From the NCBI GenBank assembly GCA_002255985.1, contig NKIR01000001.1:62001-126000 (forward strand): 64,000 bases of DNA, given 5' to 3'. The DNA is from Sphingomonadaceae bacterium PASS1 (GTDB taxonomy: Bacteria > Pseudomonadota > Alphaproteobacteria > Sphingomonadales > Sphingomonadaceae). Below are positions 8,118 to 20,097 of this stretch, piece after piece; the stretch's first letter is position 1, and every line of letters starts with the position of its first letter. The position numbers and the translations under genes were made by a program. Under the pieces are notes generated by a model. It did no database searches and was not told the origin of the DNA. It was given only the letters and a program-made list of their open reading frames with translations.

Positions 8118-9521
8118 GTGTTCAAGGGTCTGAAACCCATTATCTATGGTGGCCGCGAAGTCTGGCCGTTGGTCGAAGGTGGAAAGGGCGTTGCCGCTAC
8201 CAATCACGCAAGTTCTGGCGCATGGGCCGCCGCCGGCGGCATTGGGACTGTGTCGGCGGTTAATGCCGATAGCTATGATGAAAATGGCGAGATGATCCCG
8301 CAGGTTTTCCTCGGGAAAACACGCGCGGAACGTCATGAAGAGCTGGTGGAATACGGCATCCGAGGCGGCATCGCGCAGGTTCGCCTGGCGCATGAAATGG
8401 CCAATGGCAAAGGTGCCATCAATATCAACGTGCTTTGGGAAATGGGCGGATCGCAGCGCATTTTGCACGGCATATTGGAAGCGACCAAGGGGATGGTTAC
8501 CGGCGTCACATGTGGCGCGGGCATGCCCTACAAGCTTTCCGAAATCGCGGCGCAATATGGCGTATATTATCTGCCTATCGTTAGCTCCGCGCGTGCATTC
8601 CGTGCGTTGTGGAAACGCGCGTATCACAAGGTGCCCGAATGGTTGGGCGCGGTGGTTTACGAAGATCCGTGGTTGGCCGGTGGTCATAACGGTCTTTCCA
8701 ACGCGGAAGACCCACGTAGCCCTGAAGATCCCTATCCACGCGTAAAAGCACTGCGTGATGTCATGCGCGTCGAAGGGATTTCGGACGACGTGCCGATCGT
8801 CATGGCGGGCGGCGTATGGTTCTTGCGCGACTGGGATAACTGGATTGATAATCCAGAGCTTGGGCAAATCGCATTCCAGCTGGGTACGCGGCCATTGCTC
8901 ACGCAAGAAAGCCCTATTCCACAGGGTTGGAAAGACGCGCTGACGAAAATTCCTGAAGACGGCGTGCTGTTGCATCAGTTTTCGCCAACAGGTTTCTATT
9001 CAAGCGCGGTCATCAATCCGTTCCTGCTTGAGTTGCAGGCCCGTTCAGAACGTCAGATTGCGTATGTGCAGGCCGCTGATGCGGAACACACCGCGCAGCT
9101 TGATGTCGGCGTGAAGGGCAAGAATTTTTGGGTGAAGCCTGCGGACCTGATGAAGGCACGCGAATGGGATGCACGCGGGTTTACGGTCGCTTTGAAGACG
9201 CCGGATAATACATTGGTCTTTGTGACGCCGCCGTCGGGCGAAGTCATTCGCAAGGACCAAAAGGATTGCATGGGCTGTCTGTCGCATTGCGGATTTTCGT
9301 CGTGGAAGGACCATGACAATAATTCGACTGGCCGCCTCGCCGATCCGCGTAGCTTCTGCATTCAAAAGGCATTGCAGAACATTGCGCACGGCGCGCCCAT
9401 CGACGAAAACCTGATGTTCGCGGGGCACAGCGCCTATCTGTTCGGCAAGGACCCGTTCTATTCGAACGGGTTCGTCCCGACTGTGCAGCAGTTGATGGAC
9501 CGCATCCTGACGGGCGATTGA
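8118..9521 (+). CDS. Nitronate monooxygenase-like NAD(P)H-dependent flavin oxidoreductase
   Basis: FMN-dependent TIM-barrel enzyme related to 2-nitropropane dioxygenase. At 467 residues it is longer than the typical 310-360. The N-terminal NHASSGAWAAAGGIGTVSAV, the GVTCGAGMP turn and VPIVMAGGVWF (phosphate-binding) mark the barrel. Beyond it is an extra C-terminal part with cysteines 384, 387, 391 and 414 (DCMGCLSHCGF, then SFC). The GTG at 8118 lies 8 bases after GGGGG and matches the expected FKGLKPI start. The physiological substrate is unknown. A strong hairpin follows the stop. Confidence 0.82.
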   Translation: MFKGLKPIIYGGREVWPLVEGGKGVAATNHASSGAWAAAGGIGTVSAVNADSYDENGEMIPQVFLGKTRAERHEELVEYGIRGGIAQVRLAHEMANGKGAININVLWEMGGSQRILHGILEATKGMVTGVTCGAGMPYKLSEIAAQYGVYYLPIVSSARAFRALWKRAYHKVPEWLGAVVYEDPWLAGGHNGLSNAEDPRSPEDPYPRVKALRDVMRVEGISDDVPIVMAGGVWFLRDWDNWIDNPELGQIAFQLGTRPLLTQESPIPQGWKDALTKIPEDGVLLHQFSPTGFYSSAVINPFLLELQARSERQIAYVQAADAEHTAQLDVGVKGKNFWVKPADLMKAREWDARGFTVALKTPDNTLVFVTPPSGEVIRKDQKDCMGCLSHCGFSSWKDHDNNSTGRLADPRSFCIQKALQNIAHGAPIDENLMFAGHSAYLFGKDPFYSNGFVPTVQQLMDRILTGD

Positions 9522-9541
9522 CCCCAGGTTACATTACCGAA

Positions 9542-9579
9542 ATAGCCCTTGGTCGCATAGCGTTGCGACCAAGGGCTAT
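9542..9579. terminator. Perfect 16-bp hairpin, probable terminator
   Basis: Inverted repeat with 16 perfectly paired bases on each side (9542-9557 and 9564-9579) around a 6-base loop, starting 20 bases after the flavin oxidoreductase stop. The strand after it (ATAATGTTAC) has no long T run. The mirror side has one base then TCGG, so rho-independent termination is likely but not textbook. It sits between convergent genes (the amtB stop is at 9665) and could serve both. Confidence 0.7.
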
Positions 9580-9664
9580 ATAATGTTACAATGTGCCTTT
9601 GCAGAGCAGCCCCACGGGCGCCACTGCCGTATGCGCTGATGCATTAGGCCAAGTCAGGGCCAGC

Positions 9665-10975
9665 TTAATCCAAATCCCAAGCGCGTTCGCCATGGCTTGA
9701 AATATCAAGTCCATCGCGCTCTTGATCTTCGCTGACACGCATCGGCACAATCATCGACACCATATAGCCGATGATGAGCGTCACCACGGCTGAATAGGCG
9801 CCGACGATAGCCACGGCTTTCACCTGAATCCACAATTGCGATGCCATTCCCGCACCTTCGGCATAGCCAACGCCGCCAAGCGCCTCGCTTGCAAAGACGG
9901 CCAGCAGGACGGAACCAAGAATTCCGCCGATACCATGCACTGCAAAAACGTCGAGCGAGTCATCGATTTTCAGCGCGCCTTTGACAAGGCCAACAAACCA
10001 GAAGCAGACGACGCCTGCCAATATGCCGAGAATTATCGCGCCGCCGGGGCCAATCACCCCTGCTGCGGGCGTTATCGTGGCAAGTCCAGCGACTGCGCCC
10101 GTTGCAAAGCCGACTGCGGTGGCCTTGCCGACCTTGATACGTTCAATCATTAGCCAGACAATCGCTGCCACCGAAGCCCCGACATGGGTGTTGATGATGG
10201 CGCTGGCGGCAGCGTCATTTGCCGCCAAAGCCGATCCGCCGTTGAAGCCAAACCAGCCGACCCAGAGGAGGCCGGCACCGGCCAATGTGAGCGCGGGGCT
10301 ATGCGGGAGCATTAGCGTTCTGGGAAAGCCAATGCGCTTGCCAAGCATGAGCGCGACAACAAGCGCTGAAATGCCCGCTGTGGTGTGCACAACAATGCCA
10401 CCTGCGAAATCGATGACGCCCTGTTCGGCCAGAAAACCGCCGCCCCAAACCCAGCGGGTTACGGGAACATAAATCAGCAGCGACCATAAGGCACTGAAAG
10501 CCACCACCCAGCCAAAGCGAGCGCGTTCAACCCATGCACCGACGATAAGGGCAGGGGTGATGATCGCAAATGTCATCTGGAAAAGCGCAAAGGCAAGCTC
10601 GCCTGTTGTCTGCCCCTCGCGGACAGAATCGAGCAAGCCATTGAACATGAAATTTTCAAGCGAGCCAATGAAGCCGTTGCCGTTGACCGAAAAGGCGAGG
10701 CTGTAGCCAATGACAATCCAGATCACCGAAGCGATAGCGGCAATTGCGCCGCATTGAACGAGAACCGACAAGAAGTTTTTAGCGCGGACCAGTCCGCCAT
10801 AAAATAGTGCAAGCCCAGGAAGTGTCATCATCAACACGAGGGCCGATGCCGTCAATATCCACGCGCTATCGCCGCTGTTTGTTTCAGGGATGGCGACCAT
10901 GCCCGTCTGTGCCATCGCTGGCGTTGACATGACTGCGCTTAAAACCAGCGCTGCTTGCACAAATTTCTGGATCAT
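9665..10975 (-). CDS. amtB: Ammonium transporter, Amt/MEP family
   Basis: Inner-membrane trimeric ammonium channel. The 436 residues begin with a cleavable-looking signal (MIQKFVQAALVLSAVMSTP, then AMAQ), followed by about eleven membrane segments. Family marks are LMMTLPGLALFYGGLVRAKN in the first helix and the two pore histidines in VVHTTAGISALV and AVHGIGGILGS. The ATG at 10975 is chosen because the signal peptide begins there; the frame extends upstream to 11032. No glnK (PII) gene is adjacent, although the pair is usual in proteobacteria. The C-terminal cytosolic tail is SEDQERDGLDISSHGERAWD. Confidence 0.94.
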   Translation of the reverse strand: MIQKFVQAALVLSAVMSTPAMAQTGMVAIPETNSGDSAWILTASALVLMMTLPGLALFYGGLVRAKNFLSVLVQCGAIAAIASVIWIVIGYSLAFSVNGNGFIGSLENFMFNGLLDSVREGQTTGELAFALFQMTFAIITPALIVGAWVERARFGWVVAFSALWSLLIYVPVTRWVWGGGFLAEQGVIDFAGGIVVHTTAGISALVVALMLGKRIGFPRTLMLPHSPALTLAGAGLLWVGWFGFNGGSALAANDAAASAIINTHVGASVAAIVWLMIERIKVGKATAVGFATGAVAGLATITPAAGVIGPGGAIILGILAGVVCFWFVGLVKGALKIDDSLDVFAVHGIGGILGSVLLAVFASEALGGVGYAEGAGMASQLWIQVKAVAIVGAYSAVVTLIIGYMVSMIVPMRVSEDQERDGLDISSHGERAWDLD

Positions 10976-11076
10976 AATCTTCCCTGCCCGCTTATTTGCC
11001 ACGTCTCTAGGCGCGGCGTAACAAAGCCTCAAGGCAGAAAATTACGATTAACCTACCGCAATCGAAAGAAAATTGC

Positions 11077-12075
11077 TTATTGCCAGCCCTCAAGCACCTG
11101 ATCGGGCGGTCGGTGGCCGTCGGCCCATACGCGGATATTTGTAATCACGCGCTCGCCCGATGCTTCGCGGCCCTCGAATGTGGCACTCCCCAAATGCGGA
11201 AGCAGCACCGCGTTGGGTATGCTCAAGAACCGCGAGTCGACGGCGGGCTCATGCGTGTACACATCAAGCCCTGCGCCCGCGATACGACCACTTTGCAGTG
11301 CCTCGATCAATGCGTCTTCATCGATCAATTCACCGCGTGAGCTGTTGATGACATAAGCATTGGGTTTCATATGCGCGATGCGTTCAGCGTTGATGATTTT
11401 GTCTGTGTCTGCCGTCAACGGACAGTGCAGCGTGATGATGTCCGAACGGGCCACCAGCCGGTCGATGTCGGGTTCGAACGTGACGCCCAGTTCATCTTCA
11501 ACGCTGGCGGGCAAACGGCTGCGTTTGTTGTAAATGATATTCATGCCAAATTCCTTGGCGCGCATGGCTACGGCCTCACCGATACGGCCAAGCCCGATAA
11601 TGCCCAGCGTCTTGCCACCAATGCGGTGACCCAGCATGCCAGTGGGGCTCCAGCCGCTCCATTCGCCATTGCGCATGGCCCGGTGTCCTTCGCCAAGCCG
11701 GCGGGGCACGTTCAATATGAGTGCCATCGTCAGGTCAGCAGTGTCGTCCGTAAACACGCCGGGCGTGTTCGTCACCATGATGCCCTTGGCCTTTGCTGCG
11801 GCCAAATCGATGTGATTAACCCCAGCGCCATAGCTCGCAATCAATTTCAGACGCTGCGGGGCGGCGGCAATGATGCTGGCATCGATGGAGTCCGTGACGG
11901 TCGGCACGAGTACGTCGCAGTCCGCCATGGCGGCGACAAGCGCGTCGCGGGTGAGGGGGGTGTCATCGGCATTAAACCGGGTATCGAACAGTTCCGCCAT
12001 GCGCTTTTCAACAGCAGGAAGAAGCGTGCGGGTGACGCGGACAGATGGACGTTCAATGCGGCTAAGTTCGGGCAT
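11077..12075 (-). CDS. D-2-hydroxyacid dehydrogenase
   Basis: NAD(P)-dependent reduction or oxidation of a 2-hydroxy/2-keto acid, of the glyoxylate/hydroxypyruvate reductase-like group. In the 332 residues one sees GAGVNHIDLAAAKAKGI, the Rossmann loop GIIGLGRIGEAVA, the catalytic Arg in INSSRGELIDE, a Glu in DVYTHEP and the catalytic His in LLPHLGSAT. It is a single gene diverging from the SH3-protein gene. Substrate specificity cannot be fixed from these motifs. Confidence 0.88.
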   Translation of the reverse strand: MPELSRIERPSVRVTRTLLPAVEKRMAELFDTRFNADDTPLTRDALVAAMADCDVLVPTVTDSIDASIIAAAPQRLKLIASYGAGVNHIDLAAAKAKGIMVTNTPGVFTDDTADLTMALILNVPRRLGEGHRAMRNGEWSGWSPTGMLGHRIGGKTLGIIGLGRIGEAVAMRAKEFGMNIIYNKRSRLPASVEDELGVTFEPDIDRLVARSDIITLHCPLTADTDKIINAERIAHMKPNAYVINSSRGELIDEDALIEALQSGRIAGAGLDVYTHEPAVDSRFLSIPNAVLLPHLGSATFEGREASGERVITNIRVWADGHRPPDQVLEGWQ

Positions 12076-12150
12076 GGCAGTGACTAAAGCCGATTATATG
12101 ACAAGGTCAAGACAGGATGGTTGCGCTGCCTGCTGCGCTTACGGTATAGA

Positions 12151-12657
12151 ATGAAAACGGTGGTAAAAATTATGGCTAATCAACACAATTCGATCGTGCG
12201 TTGCGGCGCATTGGCGCTCGTGCTTTTTGGAGCTGCGTCTGCCGCTGGGCAGGCCCAACAAAAGCCGCCTTATTGGGCCTCAATTTCGAAGCCAGAGGCG
12301 CGAATGCGTACGGGCCCCAGCACTGAGTTCCCCGTTACATGGGTGTATAAACGCGAAAACTTGCCCGTGAAGGTGGTGGCGGTGCACAGCGTATGGCGCA
12401 AGGTCCAAGACCCCGATGGCGAGCAGGGATGGCTTCATGTCCGCTTGCTGAGCCCGAAGCGGGCTGCCATCGTAATCGGCAAGGATATTGGCGGATTGCG
12501 TGACGCGCCCGAAGCCAACGCGCATATATCATGGCGCGTTGAACCCGGTGTGGTCGGGATTATTGAAGAATGTGAAAAGGGCTATTGCCGCTTCGAAACC
12601 GAAGGGCGCTATGGTTATATTGAAACGGCACGCATCTGGGGCGACGAGGCCCCCTGA
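12151..12657 (+). CDS. Periplasmic SH3-domain protein
   Basis: A 168-residue exported protein. The N-terminal hydrophobic stretch CGALALVLFGAASAAGQAQQ looks like a signal peptide, followed by two bacterial SH3-like repeats. The first contains EARMRTGPSTEFPVTWVY and QGWLHVRLLS; the second contains GGLRDAPEANAHISWRVEPG and GRYGYIETARIWG. Such domains often bind peptidoglycan or peptides. The ATG at 12172, 8 bases after GGTGG, is an equally good start. It converges on atpC with only 17 bases between stops. Confidence 0.75.
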   Translation: MKTVVKIMANQHNSIVRCGALALVLFGAASAAGQAQQKPPYWASISKPEARMRTGPSTEFPVTWVYKRENLPVKVVAVHSVWRKVQDPDGEQGWLHVRLLSPKRAAIVIGKDIGGLRDAPEANAHISWRVEPGVVGIIEECEKGYCRFETEGRYGYIETARIWGDEAP

Positions 12658-12668
12658 GATATAACGCG

Positions 12669-12684
12669 CGAGGCTTAAGCCTCG
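12669..12684. other. 16-bp perfect palindrome over the atpC stop
   Basis: The sequence CGAGGCTTAAGCCTCG is a perfect palindrome that includes the atpC stop codon and lies 12 bases past the SH3-gene stop. It could fold in RNA from either strand with a tiny or opened loop, and may help end both transcripts. It may also be chance in a stretch where atpC ends EAA-like codons. Confidence 0.35.
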
Positions 12685-12935
12685 ACGCGCTCCGCCAGAA
12701 CGGTCAGGCCGCTTTCATTCACTTCTGCAAAGCCACCAGCGATGATGAGGCGCTCGGGTGTTGCGCCTTGCGTCACGTAAATCTCAAGCGCGGCATCGTT
12801 ACGCAGCGTGCTCATCATTGGGCTGTGGCCCTCAAGTACACCAAAATCGCCCTCACTACCCGGAACGACGACCATATAGACGTCGTCCGAGCGGTAGAGC
12901 TTTTCAGGTGTTACGAGTTCGAAACGAAGTGCCAT
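12675..12935 (-). CDS. atpC: ATP synthase F1 epsilon subunit, short form
   Basis: Epsilon subunit of the F1 stalk. Only 86 residues: the N-terminal beta-sandwich is complete ([34 protein letters not shown], and the [16 protein letters not shown] block), but the C-terminal helical hairpin of the 130-140-residue form is absent. Since that hairpin is the part that inhibits ATP hydrolysis in E. coli, another inhibitor is likely used (inference). It follows atpD by 6 bases as the last gene of atpHAGDC. Confidence 0.93.
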   Translation of the reverse strand: MALRFELVTPEKLYRSDDVYMVVVPGSEGDFGVLEGHSPMMSTLRNDAALEIYVTQGATPERLIIAGGFAEVNESGLTVLAERVEA

Positions 12936-12941
12936 AATGGC

Positions 12942-14546
<1,605 letters not shown>

Positions 14547-14580
14547 TTAAAGCGCTTCTGCGCCTGCGTTTACTCTGTTG

Positions 14581-15462
14581 CTACAGTGCTTCCGCACCAG
14601 CAATAATTTCGATAAGTTCAGTGGTAATCGCCGCCTGACGCGTGCGGTTATATTGGATAGTCAGCTTGTTGATCATGTCGCCCGCATTGCGCGTTGCATT
14701 GTCCATTGCGGTCATTTTTGAACCCTGCTCGGACGCAGCATTTTCGCGGTTTGCGCGAAGCAACTGGACGGCAACATTGCGCGGCAGCAAGTCAGCGAGG
14801 ATTTCTTCCTCGTCTGGCTCGTATTCAACGGTTGCAGAAACGGCTAAGGCATCGCCTCCACCCGCGCTGACGGCGACGGGCATCAGCTGAATTTGCGTCG
14901 GCGTCTGTGTAAGCACGTTTTCGAACTTGCTGAAGAACAGATGCGCGACATCAAATTCGTCCGCTTCAAAACGTGCAGTCAGATCTTCACCCCATGCTTG
15001 AACATCAGCGTAAGCGAGCTTACCCAAATCGCCTGGTTCAATGCTGTGGATGATATCGCCAAGGAAAGTCCGGCTGAGCTGGTCGCGGCCTTTCTTTCCG
15101 ATGGTATAGAATTTGACGGTCTTGCCTTCGGCCTTCAATACCTCTGCCTGACGGCGGGCAAGACGGACGATGTTGGTGTTGAATGCGCCCGCAAGGCCCT
15201 TGTCGCTGGTGGCGACAACGAACAGATGCACGTCGCTTTTGCCGGAACCAGCAAGCAGCTTCGGCGATTGTGGGCCGACCGTTACTTTCGACGCGATGCT
15301 TGATACGACCGCTTCCAGTCGTTCGGCATATGGGCGTGATGCTTCAGCAGCTTCGGTTGCCCGACGCAGTTTCGCAGCAGCGACCATTTTCATCGCCTTA
15401 GTGATCTTCTGGGTCGATTTGACCGAGTTGATCCGCATTTTGAGGGCTTTTAAACTTGCCAT
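14581..15462 (-). CDS. atpG: ATP synthase F1 gamma subunit
   Basis: Central rotor shaft of F1. The 293 residues have the N-terminal helix MASLKALKMRINSVKSTQKI with TKAMKMVAAAKLRRA, and the C-terminal helix NDxTxNAxxMI-like MTAMDNATRNAGDMINKLT ending in NRTRQAAITTELIEIIAGAE. Length is normal. It lies between atpA and atpD; the 84-base gap from atpA carries a GC-rich double hairpin. Confidence 0.96.
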   Translation of the reverse strand: MASLKALKMRINSVKSTQKITKAMKMVAAAKLRRATEAAEASRPYAERLEAVVSSIASKVTVGPQSPKLLAGSGKSDVHLFVVATSDKGLAGAFNTNIVRLARRQAEVLKAEGKTVKFYTIGKKGRDQLSRTFLGDIIHSIEPGDLGKLAYADVQAWGEDLTARFEADEFDVAHLFFSKFENVLTQTPTQIQLMPVAVSAGGGDALAVSATVEYEPDEEEILADLLPRNVAVQLLRANRENAASEQGSKMTAMDNATRNAGDMINKLTIQYNRTRQAAITTELIEIIAGAEAL

Positions 15463-15477
15463 CTTGGTTCCCGTGTT

Positions 15478-15535
15478 CCCCGGCGCAGGCCGGGGTCCAG
15501 TTTATCGTTGTGGTCCGTGCCCCGGCCTTCGCCGG
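15478..15535. repeat. Paired GC-rich hairpin repeat inside the atp operon
   Basis: In the atpA-atpG gap there are two short GC-rich stem-loops: 15478-15484 with 15489-15495 (7 bp, 4-base loop) and 15522-15526 with 15531-15535 (5 bp, loop CTTC). The two units are roughly inverted copies of each other (CCCCGGC..GCCGGGGTCC against GGTCCGTGCCCCGGC), so the whole stretch could also form one long hairpin. This looks like a dispersed intergenic palindromic element of the kind common in sphingomonads. It may tune atpA versus atpG levels. Confidence 0.55.
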
Positions 15536-15546
15536 AGATCAGTGAA

Positions 15547-17651
<2,105 letters not shown>

Positions 17652-17873
17652 GCGTTGAAGTCCTTAAATGTACAACTGATGTATTTGCTGAGCCAGCCGA
17701 AAGGTTGCCCTTTCTCTAGCTTCGCCGCGCGCCTAGCAGGGCTTTTGTTGCGATGCAAGACGCGGAATTGAGTTCATCGCATGCTGTTGCGGTCACAAAC
17801 TTATTCTGGTGATGCAAACTGGCGTTGCGCGGCAATCGAAAACACGTGCAATGCGGCTTTAGAGGAGACGAAG

Positions 17874-18551
17874 ATGGGCGAAATGATTCGGATGACAATG
17901 TCGGACGGCGCGGAAATTGCCGTCTACCATGCCTTGCCAAATGGTGAGCGGCGTGGTGGCCTAGTGCTGGTGCAGGAAATCTTTGGCGTGACGGAACATA
18001 TCCGCGAGCTTTGCGATGAATATGCCGCAGATGGCTATGAAGTTTTGTCACCTGCTATTTTTGATCGCGAGCATCCCGGTTTTGAGGCTGATTATACGGG
18101 ACCCGATTATAACCGCGCGACGGAATTGGCGCGCGAGCTTCATCCATTTGCACAGTCGCTGGATGATGTGCAGATGTGCATTGATGCGTTGAAGGATAAA
18201 GGTCCGGTTTTCATCACCGGATATTGCTATGGTGGTTCAGTGGCTTGGGCACTTGCCGGCATCAGCGATGATCTTGCGGCCGCCAGTTGCTATTATGGCA
18301 GTCTCGTGCCGACAATATATGCAGACCAGACGCCCAAATGCGCCACAATCGCGCATTTTGGCAGATATGACCAAGGCATCCCAATGGAAGGTGTCGAGGC
18401 GCTTATCGACAAGGCGCACCCCACCGCGCAGATATTTGTTTACGACGCCAACCATGGGTTCAATTCGGACCGGCGCAAAGACTATCATGAAGACAGTGCC
18501 GATCTGGCGCGGGGGCGGACCCTGGCTTTGTTCCACGCATGTGGCGGCTAA
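17874..18551 (+). CDS. Dienelactone hydrolase family protein
   Basis: Alpha/beta hydrolase of the carboxymethylenebutenolidase type. The 225 residues have the Cys nucleophile in ITGYCYGGSVAW (Cys118), an acid in FGRYDQGIP (Asp166) and His194 in YDANHGFNSD, matching the Cys-Asp-His triad of the family. ATG 17874 follows GAGGAGACGAAG, a good ribosome-binding site. The natural substrate is unknown, since many such genes sit outside chloroaromatic pathways as this one does. The next gene starts 26 bases on. Confidence 0.88.
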   Translation: MGEMIRMTMSDGAEIAVYHALPNGERRGGLVLVQEIFGVTEHIRELCDEYAADGYEVLSPAIFDREHPGFEADYTGPDYNRATELARELHPFAQSLDDVQMCIDALKDKGPVFITGYCYGGSVAWALAGISDDLAAASCYYGSLVPTIYADQTPKCATIAHFGRYDQGIPMEGVEALIDKAHPTAQIFVYDANHGFNSDRRKDYHEDSADLARGRTLALFHACGG

Positions 18552-18577
18552 ACTGGATAGCAAAGGGACATTTGGGT

Positions 18578-19111
18578 ATGACGCCAAGCGCGTGGAAAAA
18601 TGGCGGTGCAGGGGTAACAATCCGCTGGGCGGTGGTGGATACCGTGCTCGGCAAGATGCTGCTTGGCGCGACCGATAAAGGCATATGCCGCCTGTCATTC
18701 GATGAAGATGAGGACGCGCTGCAACGCCGGTTTCCAAACGCAGATATCATTGCCGGGGGCAGTGCGATCGCGCATCTGGTAAGGGGCGCCATTGCGGCGA
18801 TCGAGAACCCTGCACACATGCCGGACTTGCCGCTGGACGTGGCGGGCACTGCATTTCAGCAGGCCATCTGGAACGAGCTCAATCGTATCCCGGCGGGTGA
18901 AACACGAACATATGCAGATATCGCCGCTGCGGTGGGCAAGCCAAAGGCCGTCCGTGCAGCGGGAAGTGCCAATGGCGCGAATAACGTCGCGGTGCTCATC
19001 CCTTGTCATAGGGTTATCCGCAGCGACGGTTCGCTTGGCGGCTATGCATATGGCTTGGAACGAAAACAGGCATTGCTGGACAAAGAACGCGCACAGGACC
19101 GTTTATTTTAA
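18578..19111 (+). CDS. ogt: Methylated-DNA--protein-cysteine S-methyltransferase
   Basis: Suicide repair enzyme that takes alkyl groups from O6-alkylguanine. The 177 residues have the acceptor cysteine in IPCHRVIRSDGSLGGYAYG (Cys143), the helix-turn-helix region FQQAIWNELNRIPAGETRTY and the Asn-hinge ANGANN. The start TPSAWKNGGAGVTIRWAVV resembles the linker and start of the C-terminal domain of Ada proteins, but no AdaA/AraC part is encoded upstream. It probably pairs with the hydrolase gene in one transcript. Confidence 0.92.
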   Translation: MTPSAWKNGGAGVTIRWAVVDTVLGKMLLGATDKGICRLSFDEDEDALQRRFPNADIIAGGSAIAHLVRGAIAAIENPAHMPDLPLDVAGTAFQQAIWNELNRIPAGETRTYADIAAAVGKPKAVRAAGSANGANNVAVLIPCHRVIRSDGSLGGYAYGLERKQALLDKERAQDRLF

Positions 19112-19417
19112 TAAGCGCACGATAGACAGCGTATGCATCAGCAAATTTGGCGCCGTAAAATGCGACCATTGGTTGCCGGAGAGAAACTTCTTCTTGCGTT
19201 AATCATTATTTGAAACCGCTTATATCGAATATCGTACATAAACAGACAGTTGGCATTTTGTCCTAAATCGGGACTGCGCCGTTTTGGCGACGAAATAATG
19301 GTTAATCCTAACGGTCTGTTCACCCTTTTCCGCCATAGCGAAGTCCAATCTGCGATGATTGCACCTGCGTGAGCCGCGCAGAGGCTTTCACAAGCTGCAG
19401 CGAAAAGGGACGATGAG
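19112..19417. promoter_or_regulatory. 306-base leader region of the exopolysaccharide locus
   Basis: Longest non-coding stretch in the window, between the methyltransferase stop and the export lipoprotein start. It has an AT-richer first half (around 19200-19300), as expected for a promoter region, and ends with GGGACGATGAG just before the ATG (Shine-Dalgarno GGGA...GATGAG). I saw no convincing sigma-54 site, riboswitch or strong hairpin; the best short dyad is CGCC-GTTTT-GGCG near 19277. Confidence 0.45.
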
Positions 19418-20062
19418 ATGCAAAAATTGAGGAAAATCAGGCTGCTGCTGGCGCTCGGTGCAGGTGCATCTGCATTGACAGGCTGTGGTTCTGTTGCCGG
19501 TGGTCCGCAGCTGCCGCAAGCGCCAACCGTCTCCGTTCGCGAAGGCCCTGGCGAAGATTATATGATCGGCCCGCTGGATCAGTTGACGATATTCGTGTGG
19601 CGCAACCCCGAGTTGGGCGCGAAGGTACAAGTTCGCCCTGATGGTCGCATAACCACGCCGCTGATTACAGATATGCCAGCGGTTGGCAAAACACCGACGA
19701 TGCTGGCGCAGGATATCAAGCTTCAGCTGTCGCAATATATCAATGAACCGATTGTGTCGGTGATCGTCAACGAATTTGCTGGAACCACGTCGCAGCAAGT
19801 CCGCATCGTCGGCGCGACGGAGAAGCCCGCATCGATTCCGTATCGCGCCAATATGACCGTGCTCGACGCGATGATCGCAGTGGGTGGCCTGTCCCAATAT
19901 GCCGCAGGCAACAAAGCACGGCTTATCCGCCATAATAAAGGCACGGGCCGCCAACAGGAATATTCGCTGCGGTTGGGTGACTTGCTGAAGCGCGGCGACA
20001 GTCGGGCCAACGTGCTGCTTCAACCCGGCGACGTTATCATCATTCCTGAAAGCATGTTTTGA
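19418..20062 (+). CDS. XrtA-system polysaccharide export lipoprotein (Wza-like)
   Basis: Predicted outer-membrane polysaccharide export component. The 214 residues have a lipoprotein signal with lipobox LTGC (Cys about residue 24), then the Poly_export domain (DYMIGPLDQLTIFVWRNPEL, VRPDGRITTPLI) and a SLBB domain (VRIVGATEKPASIPYRANM, VLLQPGDVIIIPE). It is a short form with one SLBB repeat, as in PEP-CTERM/EpsH-associated loci. First gene of the locus, 35 bases before the chain-length gene. Confidence 0.9.
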   Translation: MQKLRKIRLLLALGAGASALTGCGSVAGGPQLPQAPTVSVREGPGEDYMIGPLDQLTIFVWRNPELGAKVQVRPDGRITTPLITDMPAVGKTPTMLAQDIKLQLSQYINEPIVSVIVNEFAGTTSQQVRIVGATEKPASIPYRANMTVLDAMIAVGGLSQYAAGNKARLIRHNKGTGRQQEYSLRLGDLLKRGDSRANVLLQPGDVIIIPESMF

Positions 20063-20097
20063 TCCGCCCTTAAGTCGCAGAAAGCCCAAATTTCGTT

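Noticed and set aside
8049-8975. Open frame of 308 codons antisense to the flavin oxidoreductase
   Set aside because: Shadow of a conserved gene, with His/Arg-rich composition and no domain.
10976-11076. Sigma-54 promoter before amtB
   Set aside because: TGGCA occurs twice on the minus strand but no TTGC-type -12 follows at the right distance.
11371-12087. Open frame of 238 codons antisense to the hydroxyacid dehydrogenase
   Set aside because: The minus-strand gene has intact cofactor and catalytic motifs; the antisense protein is Arg/His-rich, typical of shadows.
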